DNA of 64,000 bases from DATFMP01 sp035266845 (GCA_035266845.1 DATFMP010000102.1:17046-81045); one strand, 5' to 3'. Positions 1 through 8,364 are shown, counted from the stretch's first letter. The notes: a model not told the origin generated them from the letters alone. Numbers and translations are program-made.

Positions 1-414
1 CTGGGCTGCTGGTCGTTCAGGAGAGACCAGCAGCGTGTGCGCAGGGCGATCGACGACTTGTACGCGACTTTCCCACACCTGGCCGACCGCCAGCGCGTGC
101 GCGTCGGTACGCTGAGCGGCGGGCAGCAGAAGATCCTCGAAGTCGGCCGGTCCCTGCTGACCAAGCCCCGCCTGCTGTTGATGGACGAGCCGACGGCCAT
201 GCTGGCCCCGCTGGTGGCCAAGGAGATCTACTCCTTCCTGCGTCGTCAGCGCGAATCGCAGACTGCCGTCGTGCTCGTGGATCAGAACGTGCGTCAGGCC
301 CTGGATGTGGCTGACGACGTGTACGTGCTGGAACTGGGGCGCAATCGGGCGCACGGCACGAAGGCGGACTTCTTTGGCCGGCTGCACGAGGTGATTCAGG
401 ATTGGCTGGCCTGA
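1..414 (+). CDS. Branched-chain amino-acid type ABC transporter ATPase, LivF-like (5' truncated by window)
   Basis: The reading frame is open from base 1, so this is the C-terminal part of a longer gene. It carries the ABC signature LSGGQQ (about 112-129) followed by Walker B LLLMDEPT (about 175-198) and the VDQNV...AL.VADDVYVLELG tail typical of LivF subunits. The Walker A motif must lie upstream of the window. The protein would energise uptake of amino acids or similar small solutes at the inner membrane. The next gene encodes a periplasmic binding protein of the same transporter class, which supports the call. The signature Q and the VDQN in place of VEQN are mild deviations. The true substrate cannot be told. 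Confidence 0.88.
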   Translation: MGCWSFRRDQQRVRRAIDDLYATFPHLADRQRVRVGTLSGGQQKILEVGRSLLTKPRLLLMDEPTAMLAPLVAKEIYSFLRRQRESQTAVVLVDQNVRQALDVADDVYVLELGRNRAHGTKADFFGRLHEVIQDWLA

Positions 415-520
415 GGGCACCGCCCGCTGGGCCGGCCGGCTGTGTCTGCCGAGTCGCCGAATGCGTGCGGGCGTGCGCACAACCCGGGATGTCAAACACT
501 CATTGTTGGAGGGCATGGAC

Positions 521-1747
521 ATGCGACACTGGAAAGCGACGATACCCCTGCTGCTGGTGGTGGGGCTCCTGTGGGGAGCGTCGGCCACGCAGGCCGCCAA
601 GCCGATCAAGATCGGTCTCACCATTTCCACGACGGGCAGCTTCGCCTTTGCGTCCTCACAGGGTTTCAAGGGCGTGGAGATTTGGGCGGACGAGGTGAAC
701 CAAGCGGGCGGACTGGACGTGGCGGGAGTGAAGCGCCCCGTGAAGCTCATTTACTACGATGACCGCAGCGACAAGCAGACGGTGGTGCGCCTCTACGACA
801 AGCTGATCACCGATGACAAGGTGGACGTGGCCTTCTCGCCGTTCGGGTCCACGCTGACGGGTGCAGCCGCCTCCATCACGGAGAAGCACCACAAGCTGCT
901 AATCATCTGGTCGGCAGCCTCGGATGCCGTTTACGGCCAGGGCTTCAAATACATCGTCTCGGCCACCCAGACTCCTGCCTCGCTGCTGCACAAGCCGGCC
1001 GCGGAAGACATGGCGGCCCTGGGGGTGAAAACGCTGGCGATGGCGTTTGTGGACCAGCCGTTTCCGGTGAGCGTCTCCGAGAACACCCGCAAGATCGCCG
1101 AAAGCCTGGGCATCAAGGTGGTTGCGTTCGAGAAATATGCCAGCGGCACCAAGGATTTCACGATCCTGCTGCAGAAGATCGCGCTGCAGCACCCCGATGC
1201 GTTCTACACCCCTTCCTATCTGGACGATGAGATGGTGATGATGCGCCAGATGAAGGAAGCCAATCTGAACTTCAAGTACATCTTCATGAACTACGCCGGG
1301 CAGCCGCAGTGGAACGAGTTGGGTAAGGACGGCTGGTACGCCTTCGGTGTCACGCTCTACCACAAGAAGCTGAACTGGAAAGTGAACGCAGGCATGAGTC
1401 GCGCCCAGTTTGAGAAGGCCTACTACAAGAAGTTTCCCAATGCGAAACTGGAGCCGGATTTCCAAACCTCCCTGGCTTATGGTGCCGGCGTGATGCTGGG
1501 CGAATTCATCAAGAAGGCCGGATCCACGGACTCCAAGGCTTTGAAGCAAGCCGCGCTAGCGCTTTCGGGCAAGCGCACGGTGATGACGGGGCCTTATGCC
1601 ATCGATCAGAGCGGAAAGCAGAAGCTGATGCCGTTCTCCATTATCCAGGTGCAGCCCACCAAGGACTACGAGATCGAATTGGTGTGGCCAAAGGAGGTGG
1701 CAACTGCTAAGGCCATCTATCCCATCCCGCCTTGGAGCGCACGCTAG
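521..1747 (+). CDS. ABC transporter substrate-binding protein, LivJ/LivK-like
   Basis: A 408-residue periplasmic binding protein of the leucine-binding family (Peripla_BP_6). The ATG at 521 is preferred because GGAGGG at 508-513 sits 7 bases upstream. ATG codons at 461 and 515 are also in frame. The N-terminus is a signal peptide (MRHWKA followed by a hydrophobic stretch ending ATQA). The mature protein opens with KPIKIGLTISTTGSFAFASS, the ligand-lobe motif of this family. It follows the LivF-like ATPase by about 100 bases, so it probably feeds that transporter. The substrate could be a branched-chain amino acid, an amide or an aromatic acid. The sequence does not decide which. Confidence 0.9.
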   Translation: MRHWKATIPLLLVVGLLWGASATQAAKPIKIGLTISTTGSFAFASSQGFKGVEIWADEVNQAGGLDVAGVKRPVKLIYYDDRSDKQTVVRLYDKLITDDKVDVAFSPFGSTLTGAAASITEKHHKLLIIWSAASDAVYGQGFKYIVSATQTPASLLHKPAAEDMAALGVKTLAMAFVDQPFPVSVSENTRKIAESLGIKVVAFEKYASGTKDFTILLQKIALQHPDAFYTPSYLDDEMVMMRQMKEANLNFKYIFMNYAGQPQWNELGKDGWYAFGVTLYHKKLNWKVNAGMSRAQFEKAYYKKFPNAKLEPDFQTSLAYGAGVMLGEFIKKAGSTDSKALKQAALALSGKRTVMTGPYAIDQSGKQKLMPFSIIQVQPTKDYEIELVWPKEVATAKAIYPIPPWSAR

Positions 1748-2017
1748 GTCAATCCGGTTGGGTGGATCCCCCCCACGTCATACGACTGGTAGCCGGGAAA
1801 GAGGACAACACCGCTCGGTCGGCCGTTCACGGATATGGAATTGCAGCGGCCGATCGACGGTGGACCCCCAGCCCCGTGTCGTGATAGCGTCGTGCTCGAT
1901 TGTGCATGACCGCTGTGCATAACTTGCACGCAGCCTCCATAAAATGCACAAGCGCCGATCCAGAAGGCCTATTGATATCAGTTGGTTGAGAGCGGGCGCT
2001 ATCCAACATTATGCACA

Positions 2018-2038
2018 GTTCGATTCCCGCCGCCTCCA
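2018..2038 (+). other. tRNA 3'-end-like sequence (possible integration scar)
   Basis: The sequence GTTCGATTCCCGC followed by CGCCTCCA reads like the T-loop, the 3' T-stem and the 3' acceptor strand of a bacterial tRNA or tmRNA. A D-arm-like CAGTTGGTTGAGAGC lies just upstream (about 1978-1992), but no matching GGAGGCG 5' acceptor strand or anticodon arm is present, so this is not a functional tRNA. Such 3' ends are left when tyrosine-recombinase elements integrate in tRNA genes. This is inference only. Confidence 0.35.
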
Positions 2039-2060
2039 TCACCTTCCCTTCCAGCAAAGT

Positions 2061-2104
2061 CCAAGATAGTCCGTGGAGCCCCTAAGGCAGGGGCTCTATC
2101 TTGG
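2061..2104. repeat. Two-tier inverted repeat (stem-bulge-stem)
   Basis: CCAAGATA (2061-2068) pairs with TATCTTGG (2097-2104), and inside it GAGCCCCT (2076-2083) pairs with AGGGGCTC (2089-2096) around the loop AAGGC. A 7-base one-sided bulge (GTCCGTG) interrupts the stem. The preceding AAGTCCAAGATAGTCCGTG resembles the repeated AGTCC arm sites of tyrosine-integrase attachment regions. It could be an att remnant or an RNA structure or terminator. No gene ends immediately before it. Confidence 0.45.
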
Positions 2105-2182
2105 TCCCACATTTCAGCCCAGTCCAGCACATACCCTTGCATCCGGGGGTAGAGATGGGGTATCGGCCTACCTCCGCTAGCT

Positions 2183-2380
2183 GTGAAGTCTACGAGGGTT
2201 GTTCATCCGGACATTTCCTGGGAGGTCGTTGGTGCTCAATCAATCACCCAAGGAAGGAGCCTGGATGAATAGCCACAAGAATGCCAGAACGACCGTGCAC
2301 ACGCGAGCCCTGCGAGTGCGGAGCGTGAGCCGAGCAGGGGCCGTCCCCTGGGCGGGTCGCGGACGAGACCCGGCGTAGCG
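2183..2380 (+). mobile_element. IS481-family relic A (left end and transposase N-terminus)
   Basis: The segment opens with GTGAAGTCTACGAGGGTTG, a terminal-inverted-repeat-like end. From ATG 2265 it encodes MNSHKNARTTVHTRALRVRS, the N-terminus of IS481-type transposases. The frame is then broken: the helix-turn-helix portion (GRVADE) is in another frame and ends at stops near 2375. No DDE catalytic domain remains. The same segment recurs inverted at 52601-53011 with high base identity. The call rests on recognised motifs and on the match between the two window copies. Confidence 0.7.
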
Positions 2381-2391
2381 GATAGCATAAG

Positions 2392-2417
2392 GCAAGCCCA
2401 CCGGCGGGTGGGCTTGC
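2392..2417 (-). terminator. Strong hairpin, likely terminator of the sensor-kinase operon
   Basis: GCAAGCCCACC (2392-2402), a 4-base loop GGCG, and GGTGGGCTTGC form a perfect 11-bp stem 30 bases beyond the stop codon of the minus-strand kinase gene. On the minus strand only a weak T-rich tail (CTTATGCT) follows, so efficiency is uncertain. Confidence 0.55.
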
Positions 2418-2447
2418 ACCCCATCCAGCAGACGCGCCGCGGGGTGC

Positions 2448-3758
2448 TCAGGTGTGGGCGGGAAACTGCACGCTCACTCGCAGCCCCCTGCCCGGCGCGC
2501 TATCCAGCGCCAGCGTGGCCCCGTGACGCTCCGCGATGCCCCTGACGATAGCCAAGCCGAGGCCGCTGCCGGAGACCCCGCTGCCCGCGCGGCGATAGAA
2601 GCGGTCCAGCACGCGGCTGCGTTCGCCGGGCGGGATGCCCGGCCCGGTGTCCGTCACGGCCAGCACGGCCGCCGCGTTCTCGCGCGCCACGCTCACGTCC
2701 ACGCGTCCACCGCCGGGCGTGTAGCGGATTGCATTGTCCAGCAGGTTGCCCACCAGGATGCGCAGCGCCTCCGGGTCGCCGGCGATGCTCACCGGGTCTT
2801 CGCGCACCAGACCCAGGTCGATGGCTTTCGCATGGGCCGGGGCCACGAAGTCTGCCAGCGCCAGGCGCACGGTCTCGCCCAGGGCCACGGGCCGTGCCGG
2901 CGTCGGCGCCGTGCCGGGGTCCTGCCGCGCCAGGATCAGCAACTGCTGCACGAGGTGCGTCGCCCGCTGCAGGCCGGTCCGCAGACGCCCCACGGCTACG
3001 CCGCGCTCCTCGGGCGTGGCGGCACGCTCCACCAGTTGCGCCTGCAGGTCTACCGCGGCCAGCGGTGTGCGCAGCTCGTGGGCGGCGTCCGCCACGAAGT
3101 CGCGCTGCACCTGCAGGGCGTGGGAGAGGCGCCCCAGCAGGTCGTTCAGCGCGGCCACCAGCGGCTGCAGCTCTCGCGGCAGCGCGGCCACGGGCAGCGG
3201 ATCCAGCGTGGCTGGGCTGCGCCGGCCTACGGCGGAGGCGATGGCCTCCAGCGGGCGCAGCCCGCGCCGCACCGCCAGCCAGATCAGCAATGCCAGCACG
3301 GGAATCAAAGCCAACGAGGGCCAGATCACAGACAGGGCGATGGCCGCGCTCAACTCATCCCGCGCCTCGTGGGGCTGCGCTACCACGATGATGCGCCGTC
3401 CCACGTGCCGCTCGTAGAGGCGCCAGCGCTGGTCTTGCCAAGTGAGGGAGTGAAAGCCCTCGCCCGGTGGCAGGGGAAGCTCCACGCCGGGCAGGGACGA
3501 AGAAAGCCGGGTACCATCCGCCCGGTACACCTGGATCACGAAGTCGTTCTCCTCGCCCGCGGCCAGTCCCGGCATGGGTTCGCCGGACTGCACCAGCTGC
3601 CCGTGGCGAAGGGAGCGGGCCAGCGCGATGAGCTGGGCGTCGAGCAGGTCGTTGACCTCTTCGTGTACCACCAAGTAGGCGGCAAGCATGGCGCCGGCCA
3701 GAGCGACGATCACGGCCGCCAGCAGGGTGGCCAGCAGGCGTGAGCGGATGGACCTCAT
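2448..3758 (-). CDS. Sensor histidine kinase, QseC/TctE-like
   Basis: A 436-residue inner-membrane kinase. A first transmembrane helix (about 8-30) and a second (about 139-163) flank a periplasmic sensor of roughly 105 residues. A linker leads to the H-box AHELRTPLAAVD with phospho-acceptor His227. An ATP-binding domain follows, with N-box NLLDNAIRYTP, G1 DTGPGIP and G2 GSGLGLAIV. Its ATG overlaps the stop codon of the response regulator upstream (3755-3758), so the two are translationally coupled. It is the last gene of the five-gene minus-strand operon and probably phosphorylates that regulator. The signal it senses is unknown. Confidence 0.93.
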   Translation of the reverse strand: MRSIRSRLLATLLAAVIVALAGAMLAAYLVVHEEVNDLLDAQLIALARSLRHGQLVQSGEPMPGLAAGEENDFVIQVYRADGTRLSSSLPGVELPLPPGEGFHSLTWQDQRWRLYERHVGRRIIVVAQPHEARDELSAAIALSVIWPSLALIPVLALLIWLAVRRGLRPLEAIASAVGRRSPATLDPLPVAALPRELQPLVAALNDLLGRLSHALQVQRDFVADAAHELRTPLAAVDLQAQLVERAATPEERGVAVGRLRTGLQRATHLVQQLLILARQDPGTAPTPARPVALGETVRLALADFVAPAHAKAIDLGLVREDPVSIAGDPEALRILVGNLLDNAIRYTPGGGRVDVSVARENAAAVLAVTDTGPGIPPGERSRVLDRFYRRAGSGVSGSGLGLAIVRGIAERHGATLALDSAPGRGLRVSVQFPAHT

Positions 3759-4417
3759 GGCTCCCCGGCGATGATGTAGCCCACGCCCCGCACGGTGCGG
3801 ATCGCGTCGCGGCCCAACTTGCGGCGCAAGTGGTGGATGTAGACCTCCACCGCGTTGCTCTCCACCTCATCGTCCCAGCCGTAGAGCCGATCCTCCAGTT
3901 GCGCGCGCGAAAGGATGGCCCCTGGCCGCTCCATCAGGCACTGCAGCAGCGCGAACTCCCGCGCGGCCAGGGCCACGGGCCGGCCGTGCAGGCGCGCCTC
4001 GTGGGTGCCGGGATTGAGCGCGAGCGCGCCCACCTCCAGCAGCGGCTCGGCGCGGCCCAGGCGCCGCCGCCACAGGGCGCGCACCCGCGCGGAAAGCTCG
4101 CTCAGGTCGAAGGGCTTGATCACGTAGTCGTCCGAGCCGGCATCCAGGCCCGCCACTCGGTCCGCCACGGCGTCGCGCGCGGTGAGGATCAGCACGGGAA
4201 TGCGGCTGCCCCGGCCGCGCAGGCCCCGCAGCACTTCCAATCCGGAGCGGCCGGGCAGGCCCAGATCGAGCACCACCAGGTCGCAATCGTCGTGCGCCAG
4301 GGCCTCCTCGGCCTCGGTGCCGTCGCGCACCCAGTCCACGGCGAACCCGTCCTGGCGCAGCCAGTCGCGGGTGCTCTCGCCAATCATCGGGTCGTCTTCC
4401 ACCAGCAGAATGCGCAT
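3755..4417 (-). CDS. OmpR-family response regulator, QseB/PmrA-like
   Basis: A 220-residue DNA-binding regulator. The receiver domain has the acidic pair D8-D9, phospho-acceptor Asp51 in VVLDLGLPG, the conserved Thr in LTARD and Lys in IKPFD. The C-terminal winged helix carries NAVEVYIHHLRRKLG and TVRGVGY, as in QseB and PmrA. Regulators of this subgroup bind direct repeats close to CTTAAG-N5-CTTAAG, and two such boxes occur at 6703-6719 and 6781-6797, upstream of this operon and of the divergent RND operon. It is therefore probably autoregulatory and controls the efflux genes. That target assignment is inference. Confidence 0.93.
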   Translation of the reverse strand: MRILLVEDDPMIGESTRDWLRQDGFAVDWVRDGTEAEEALAHDDCDLVVLDLGLPGRSGLEVLRGLRGRGSRIPVLILTARDAVADRVAGLDAGSDDYVIKPFDLSELSARVRALWRRRLGRAEPLLEVGALALNPGTHEARLHGRPVALAAREFALLQCLMERPGAILSRAQLEDRLYGWDDEVESNAVEVYIHHLRRKLGRDAIRTVRGVGYIIAGEP

Positions 4418-4418
4418 G

Positions 4419-4949
4419 TCACCTTCTCAATATCCGCCCGCGCATTCGAAACGCGAGCAATCCGCCGATGAGAAGCGGCATCCCGAAGGCGACCGGCAGG
4501 ATTCGGCTCGACTCCACCACCGGCTTGGGTCGCACGTGAAAGTCGAGAAAGGGGCTGGTCACGATCCGTTGGGAATCGCGGGTGACGGCGCTGATCACGA
4601 CCCGGAAGTCGCCCGCCTGGATCAGCCGCATGGGCCAGTTTACGGTGATGGCTCCGTCCGGCGCCAGTGTGGCGCGGGTGACCGCCTTGTGGGCGCTCCA
4701 ATCCTCCAGATCCATCGGCTGCTCCTGCCCCGGATCCATGCGTACCATGCTGATCCAAGCAACGATGCCGTGCAACGAGACGCCGCCGGTATTGCGAATG
4801 ACGCTGCCGAATTGCAGGTGTTCGCCCATCTGCGGCGACGCGGGGTTGGCGCCGTCGGGAGCGAGCGTGATTTCCAAGGGCTCGGCGGCCAGGGCAGACA
4901 TCGCCGCGCACAACAGCAGCACCGGAACCAGCAGCAATCGTCGTCTCAT
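4419..4949 (-). CDS. Exported, C-terminally anchored Ig-fold-like protein of unknown function
   Basis: A 176-residue protein starting at ATG 4949 (MRRRLLLVPVLLLCAAMSALA, a clear signal peptide). The periplasmic part (about 22-145) looks like a beta-rich module, with runs such as LQFGSVIRNTGGVSLHGIVAW and GDFRVVISAVTRDSQRIVTS, the pattern of CARDB/Ig-like adhesion or chaperone folds. A hydrophobic helix near 151-167 followed by RMRGRILRR anchors it in the inner membrane. It lies 8 bases after the ABC permease and 1 base before the response regulator. That position suggests an accessory of the ABC exporter or a periplasmic partner of the sensor kinase. I do not recognise a named family. Confidence 0.75.
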   Translation of the reverse strand: MRRRLLLVPVLLLCAAMSALAAEPLEITLAPDGANPASPQMGEHLQFGSVIRNTGGVSLHGIVAWISMVRMDPGQEQPMDLEDWSAHKAVTRATLAPDGAITVNWPMRLIQAGDFRVVISAVTRDSQRIVTSPFLDFHVRPKPVVESSRILPVAFGMPLLIGGLLAFRMRGRILRR

Positions 4950-4957
4950 GTTGGTCT

Positions 4958-5710
4958 CTAGACGTTCATGGATGTGGCGCTGGAGCGAGCGAAGGCCGCG
5001 GTGGCCGCCAGCCAGATCAGAACGATTGCCAGCCTGGCTAACTGTGCGCTCAGCGACTGCGAATCGATGACCACGCTGTCGAAGCTGTTGATTGCGGCGG
5101 CAAAGGGGTTCACACGATCCAACCAGGACCCGATGGCGCTTTGCCGGAAGCTTGGTCCCAGCATCACCGGGCCGCCCAGGAGAATCAGCGCCAAAAGCGA
5201 GGGTACCAGCGCGCTGCGCACGGCGGCTGCGCGCGAAGACAGACCCTGGGCCAGGAATCCGAATCCCAGCACGAGCGGCGTGCCGAACAGCGCCAGGTAG
5301 GCACAGGCCTGGGCCAGGTTCTGTCCGCTGCTGCCCACGGCCCACAGGTACGGTAGGCCGATCAGGTACATGACCAGCCAACCCACGAGTTGGTTGCCCA
5401 TCTTGCCCAGCACGATGTCCGTCCGACGCGCCGGGCTCAACAGCAGCGGAATCAGGGTGGCGCGTTCCCTTTCGCCGGCGATGGCGTCGCTGCCCAGCAC
5501 GACAGCCAGCAACGCACCCAGCGCCGTGATCGTGCCCAATTCCATGGTGACCACTTGGGCGTTGTCCAGCAGGCTCAGCTCCGTATTGCTCACGAACAGC
5601 AGGCCCAATACGGAGAGCACTGCGCTCAGAGCCAGCAGCCAAGCCAGCCCGCGGCCGCTGCCGAGCAATTCCCGGCTCTCCTTTCTGGCGATCAGCAGGA
5701 TGGGATTCAT
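4958..5710 (-). CDS. ABC-2 type permease (NosY/NatB-like)
   Basis: A 250-residue membrane protein with about six hydrophobic helices. The start at ATG 5710 is chosen because AGGAGGGG lies just upstream and the ATG overlaps the stop of the ATPase gene. The loop GERERATLIPLLLSPARRTDIVLGK matches the ABC-2 permease signature (ERE...LL.sP..r..i..gK). It would form the membrane path for the ATPase encoded next to it. Family members move copper-related factors, drugs or sodium, or help build envelope structures. Nothing here fixes the cargo. Confidence 0.85.
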   Translation of the reverse strand: MNPILLIARKESRELLGSGRGLAWLLALSAVLSVLGLLFVSNTELSLLDNAQVVTMELGTITALGALLAVVLGSDAIAGERERATLIPLLLSPARRTDIVLGKMGNQLVGWLVMYLIGLPYLWAVGSSGQNLAQACAYLALFGTPLVLGFGFLAQGLSSRAAAVRSALVPSLLALILLGGPVMLGPSFRQSAIGSWLDRVNPFAAAINSFDSVVIDSQSLSAQLARLAIVLIWLAATAAFARSSATSMNV

Positions 5711-6624
5711 GCGGGCCCCTCCTCTTTTTGGGTCATGCGCAGGTACAAGGTCTCCAAACCGCCGGCTTCCTGGTGGATTTCCGCGATGGGCCACCGCGCG
5801 GCCAACAGCCCGCGCCACACGTCCTCCGGGGGTCGCGTTCCGTCCAGCTTGATGCGTGCCCATTCGCCCTGCCAGGCGAGCAGTTCCACGCCGGGCGGCA
5901 GCGGGACGGCGGGTGGCTCCGTCCGCAGGTGCAGGCGATAGGATTCACCTTCGTTCGACGCCGTGGCCAGCTCGCTCAGTGCGCCCTCGAACACCGTTCG
6001 GCCCTGGTGCAGGATGCCGATGCGGGTGCAGAGGCGCTCCACGTCGTCGAGAAGGTGTGTGCAGAGCAGGATGCCCACACCGTCCTGCCGGCTGCGTTCG
6101 AGCAGCAGGTTGTGCACTTCTCGCCGTCCGCGCGGATCGAGCCCGTTGGTGGGCTCGTCCAGGATCAGCAGCCGGGGCCGGTGCAGCAGGGCCCGCGCGA
6201 GTCCGAGCCGCTGGCGCATGCCTTGGGAGTAGGTGCCGATGGCGCGACGGTTGCGGCCGTCCAACCCCACCTGGGCCAGCTCGGCCGTGATCTCCGGACC
6301 CGTAAGCCGGCGGCCGTACAACTGCGCGAACCACGCCAGATAGGCAGGTGCGTCCATCCAGTCGTAGAACCCGGATCGCTCCGGCAGCACGCCGATCTCG
6401 CGGTGCAGCGCCAGGGCCTCGCGCGCTGGATCGTGGCCCACCACGGATACCTGCCCGGAGGCGGCACGCCGCAGGCCAGTGATGACGGAAAGGGTGGTGC
6501 TTTTGCCCGCGCCGTTGGGCCCCAGCAAGCCGTAGATCTCCCCGGGTTGCGCGTGCAGGGACACGCCATCCAGCACGGGCCGGCCGCCCAGGGTCAGGGT
6601 CAATCCGTCGACGTCTACGTCCAT
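5707..6624 (-). CDS. ABC transporter ATP-binding protein (exporter type, NosF/CcmA-like)
   Basis: A 305-residue ATPase, first gene of the minus-strand operon. Walker A is GPNGAGKST (about residues 35-43), the signature region reads YSQGMRQRLGLARALLH, Walker B is LLILDEPTNGLDPRG, and the switch His is in LCTHLLDDVE. The signature has SQG in place of SGG, which is common in this exporter class. The C-terminal extension of about 90 residues is typical of ATPases that pair with ABC-2 permeases. Its stop overlaps the permease start. Upstream is the divergent promoter region with the CTTAAG boxes, so expression is probably under the operon's own response regulator. Confidence 0.9.
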   Translation of the reverse strand: MDVDVDGLTLTLGGRPVLDGVSLHAQPGEIYGLLGPNGAGKSTTLSVITGLRRAASGQVSVVGHDPAREALALHREIGVLPERSGFYDWMDAPAYLAWFAQLYGRRLTGPEITAELAQVGLDGRNRRAIGTYSQGMRQRLGLARALLHRPRLLILDEPTNGLDPRGRREVHNLLLERSRQDGVGILLCTHLLDDVERLCTRIGILHQGRTVFEGALSELATASNEGESYRLHLRTEPPAVPLPPGVELLAWQGEWARIKLDGTRPPEDVWRGLLAARWPIAEIHQEAGGLETLYLRMTQKEEGPA

Positions 6625-6702
6625 GGTCGGACATCCCAGAATTGAAGGTGATGGGTATCCCGCGAAATGCTGAGTCGCCCACCCGCATCCTGGCGCAGCA
6701 AG

Positions 6703-6719
6703 CTTAAGTCCCCCTTAAT
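6703..6719 (+). promoter_or_regulatory. PmrA/QseB-type direct-repeat box 1
   Basis: CTTAAG (6703-6708), the 5-base spacer TCCCC and CTTAAT (6714-6719) fit the consensus (C/T)TTAA(G/T)-N5-(C/T)TTAA(G/T) bound by PmrA/BasR- and QseB-type regulators. The box lies 79 bases upstream of the minus-strand ABC/two-component operon, which encodes such a regulator. Binding is inferred. Confidence 0.6.
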
Positions 6720-6780
6720 GCCGCCATCTTCCCAGGTGCGCTTGGTCACGACTGTGCGCCGCGGATCGCACCCAGAGGGA

Positions 6781-6797
6781 GTTAAGGAGACCTTAAG
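6781..6797 (-). promoter_or_regulatory. PmrA/QseB-type direct-repeat box 2
   Basis: GTTAAG (6781-6786), the spacer GAGAC and CTTAAG (6792-6797). Read on the minus strand it is CTTAAG-GTCTC-CTTAAC, the same pattern as box 1 but facing the other way. It lies about 60 bases before the preferred start of the TolC-like gene, so it is well placed to drive the plus-strand efflux operon. Confidence 0.6.
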
Positions 6798-6857
6798 GTT
6801 CACCCGTGAGAATGCCTGGGCGATATGGCTGTGCACCGACGAACGATGAGCGCTTTC

Positions 6858-8267
6858 ATGCAGACCTTACGTGGCGCGCGCCGACACCCCCGAGCCGCGC
6901 TTCCCCTCGTGTTGATGCTCCTGCTGGCGGGCTGTGCCAGCTACCGGCCGCTGCCCCTGCCCAATCAGGCGCAACTGGCGGCCGATGTGGGCGCGCTGGA
7001 GCGCACGCTGCCCGCGCCCAAGGGCGCGGCGCCGCGGGTGATCGACCCCGCCCGGGGCCTGGCCCTGGATGACGTGGCGATCCTGGCGGTGCTGAACAAC
7101 CCCGCCCTCAAGGCCACCCGCGCGCGCCTGCAGGTGGCGGGCGCGCAGGTGTTCGCGGCAGGCCTGCTGCCCGACCCGCAGCTCAGTGCCAACGTGGACC
7201 ATCCGGCGCCGGGCGGTGCGGGCCTGATCAACGGCGCCGGCCTGGGCCTTGGGTTGGACCTCACGCCGCTGATCACGCGCCAAGCACGTCTGGATGCCGC
7301 TCGGGCGGGGCGCCGACAGGTAAACCTGGACGTGCTGTGGGAGGAATGGCAGGTGACCCAGCGCGCGCGCTCGCTGGCCGTGCGCGACCTGCTGGAGCAG
7401 CGGCGGCTGGGGCTGCTGCGCGAGATGGTGAGGCTGTATGAGACGCGCTATGCGGCCTCCCAGCGCGCCCTGTCCGCGGGCGACATCACGGTGGACGCCA
7501 GCGGCGCGGATCTGGTGGCACTGGCCGATGCGCAACGGCAGCTCAGTGACCTGGAGCAGACCCACGCGGAAACCGACCAAGCGCTGCACGGGCTGCTGGG
7601 TCTGGCGCCGGACGCGACGCTGCCGCTGGCCGGGCCGCTGCCGGAACCGCCGCCCTGGCCGGGTGAGGTGCGGCACGCCCTGGCGCTGCTGCCCAAGCGG
7701 CGGCCGGACCTGCTGGCGCTGCAGGCCGGCTATGCCGCGCAGGAGGCCGGCGTGCGTGCGGCCATCCTGGCGCAGTTTCCCTCGCTGAGTCTCGGCATTT
7801 CGCGCGCCCGGGACACGGCGGGGGTGTACACGAGCGGCTTCAACATTGGGCTGAACCTGCCGCTGTTCACCGGCAACCGGGGCGCCATCCGGGCGGAACG
7901 GGCCACGCGGGCGCAACTTCGTGCAGAGTACCAGGCGCGCCTGGACGGTGCCGTCTCCGACGTGAACCGCCTGCTGCGCCTGGACGCCATCGTGCGGCGT
8001 GCACTGGAGCAGGCGGACCGGACGGTGCCTGAGCTGAAGCGGCAGGTGGATCTGGCCCGGCCCGCCTTCAATGCAGGGGACATCGACGCGCGCAGCTACC
8101 TGTCCATCGAGACCGCCTGGTATCAGAAGCGGCTGGACCGCATCGGGCTGGAGCAAAGCCTATGGGACGATCACATCGCCCTGGAGACCCTGCTGGCCCT
8201 GCCCGCCGCCGCCGTGACCGCACCGACGGACGCACGGCCTCTGTTTCCGCCGCAGGCACAGCCATGA
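6858..8267 (+). CDS. TolC/NodT-family outer-membrane efflux lipoprotein
   Basis: A 469-residue outer-membrane channel component. The compact start MQTLRGARRHPRAALPLVLM runs into the lipobox LAGC, so it is probably a lipoprotein. In-frame ATGs at 6825 and 6846 are possible, but 6825 would leave almost no leader after regulatory box 2. The body has the two OEP repeats with long helical stretches (for example ALKATRARLQVAGAQVFAAG and AIRAERATRAQLRAEYQARL) and the motif LPDPQLS. It opens the plus-strand operon with the adaptor and RND pump, and would connect that pump to the outside. Confidence 0.88.
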   Translation: MQTLRGARRHPRAALPLVLMLLLAGCASYRPLPLPNQAQLAADVGALERTLPAPKGAAPRVIDPARGLALDDVAILAVLNNPALKATRARLQVAGAQVFAAGLLPDPQLSANVDHPAPGGAGLINGAGLGLGLDLTPLITRQARLDAARAGRRQVNLDVLWEEWQVTQRARSLAVRDLLEQRRLGLLREMVRLYETRYAASQRALSAGDITVDASGADLVALADAQRQLSDLEQTHAETDQALHGLLGLAPDATLPLAGPLPEPPPWPGEVRHALALLPKRRPDLLALQAGYAAQEAGVRAAILAQFPSLSLGISRARDTAGVYTSGFNIGLNLPLFTGNRGAIRAERATRAQLRAEYQARLDGAVSDVNRLLRLDAIVRRALEQADRTVPELKRQVDLARPAFNAGDIDARSYLSIETAWYQKRLDRIGLEQSLWDDHIALETLLALPAAAVTAPTDARPLFPPQAQP

Positions 8268-8364
8268 GCGCCGCGTGTGACCGCACCGGTCGGCCGGTCG
8301 ACCTCCATACCCGTTCACGCGGCCGCGCAGGCGGTGCGCTACCACACCTCCCCGGGAACGCACG

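Noticed and set aside
1978..2038. Complete tRNA gene
   Set aside because: Only D-arm-like and 3'-end-like pieces exist; no 5' acceptor strand or anticodon arm pairs properly.
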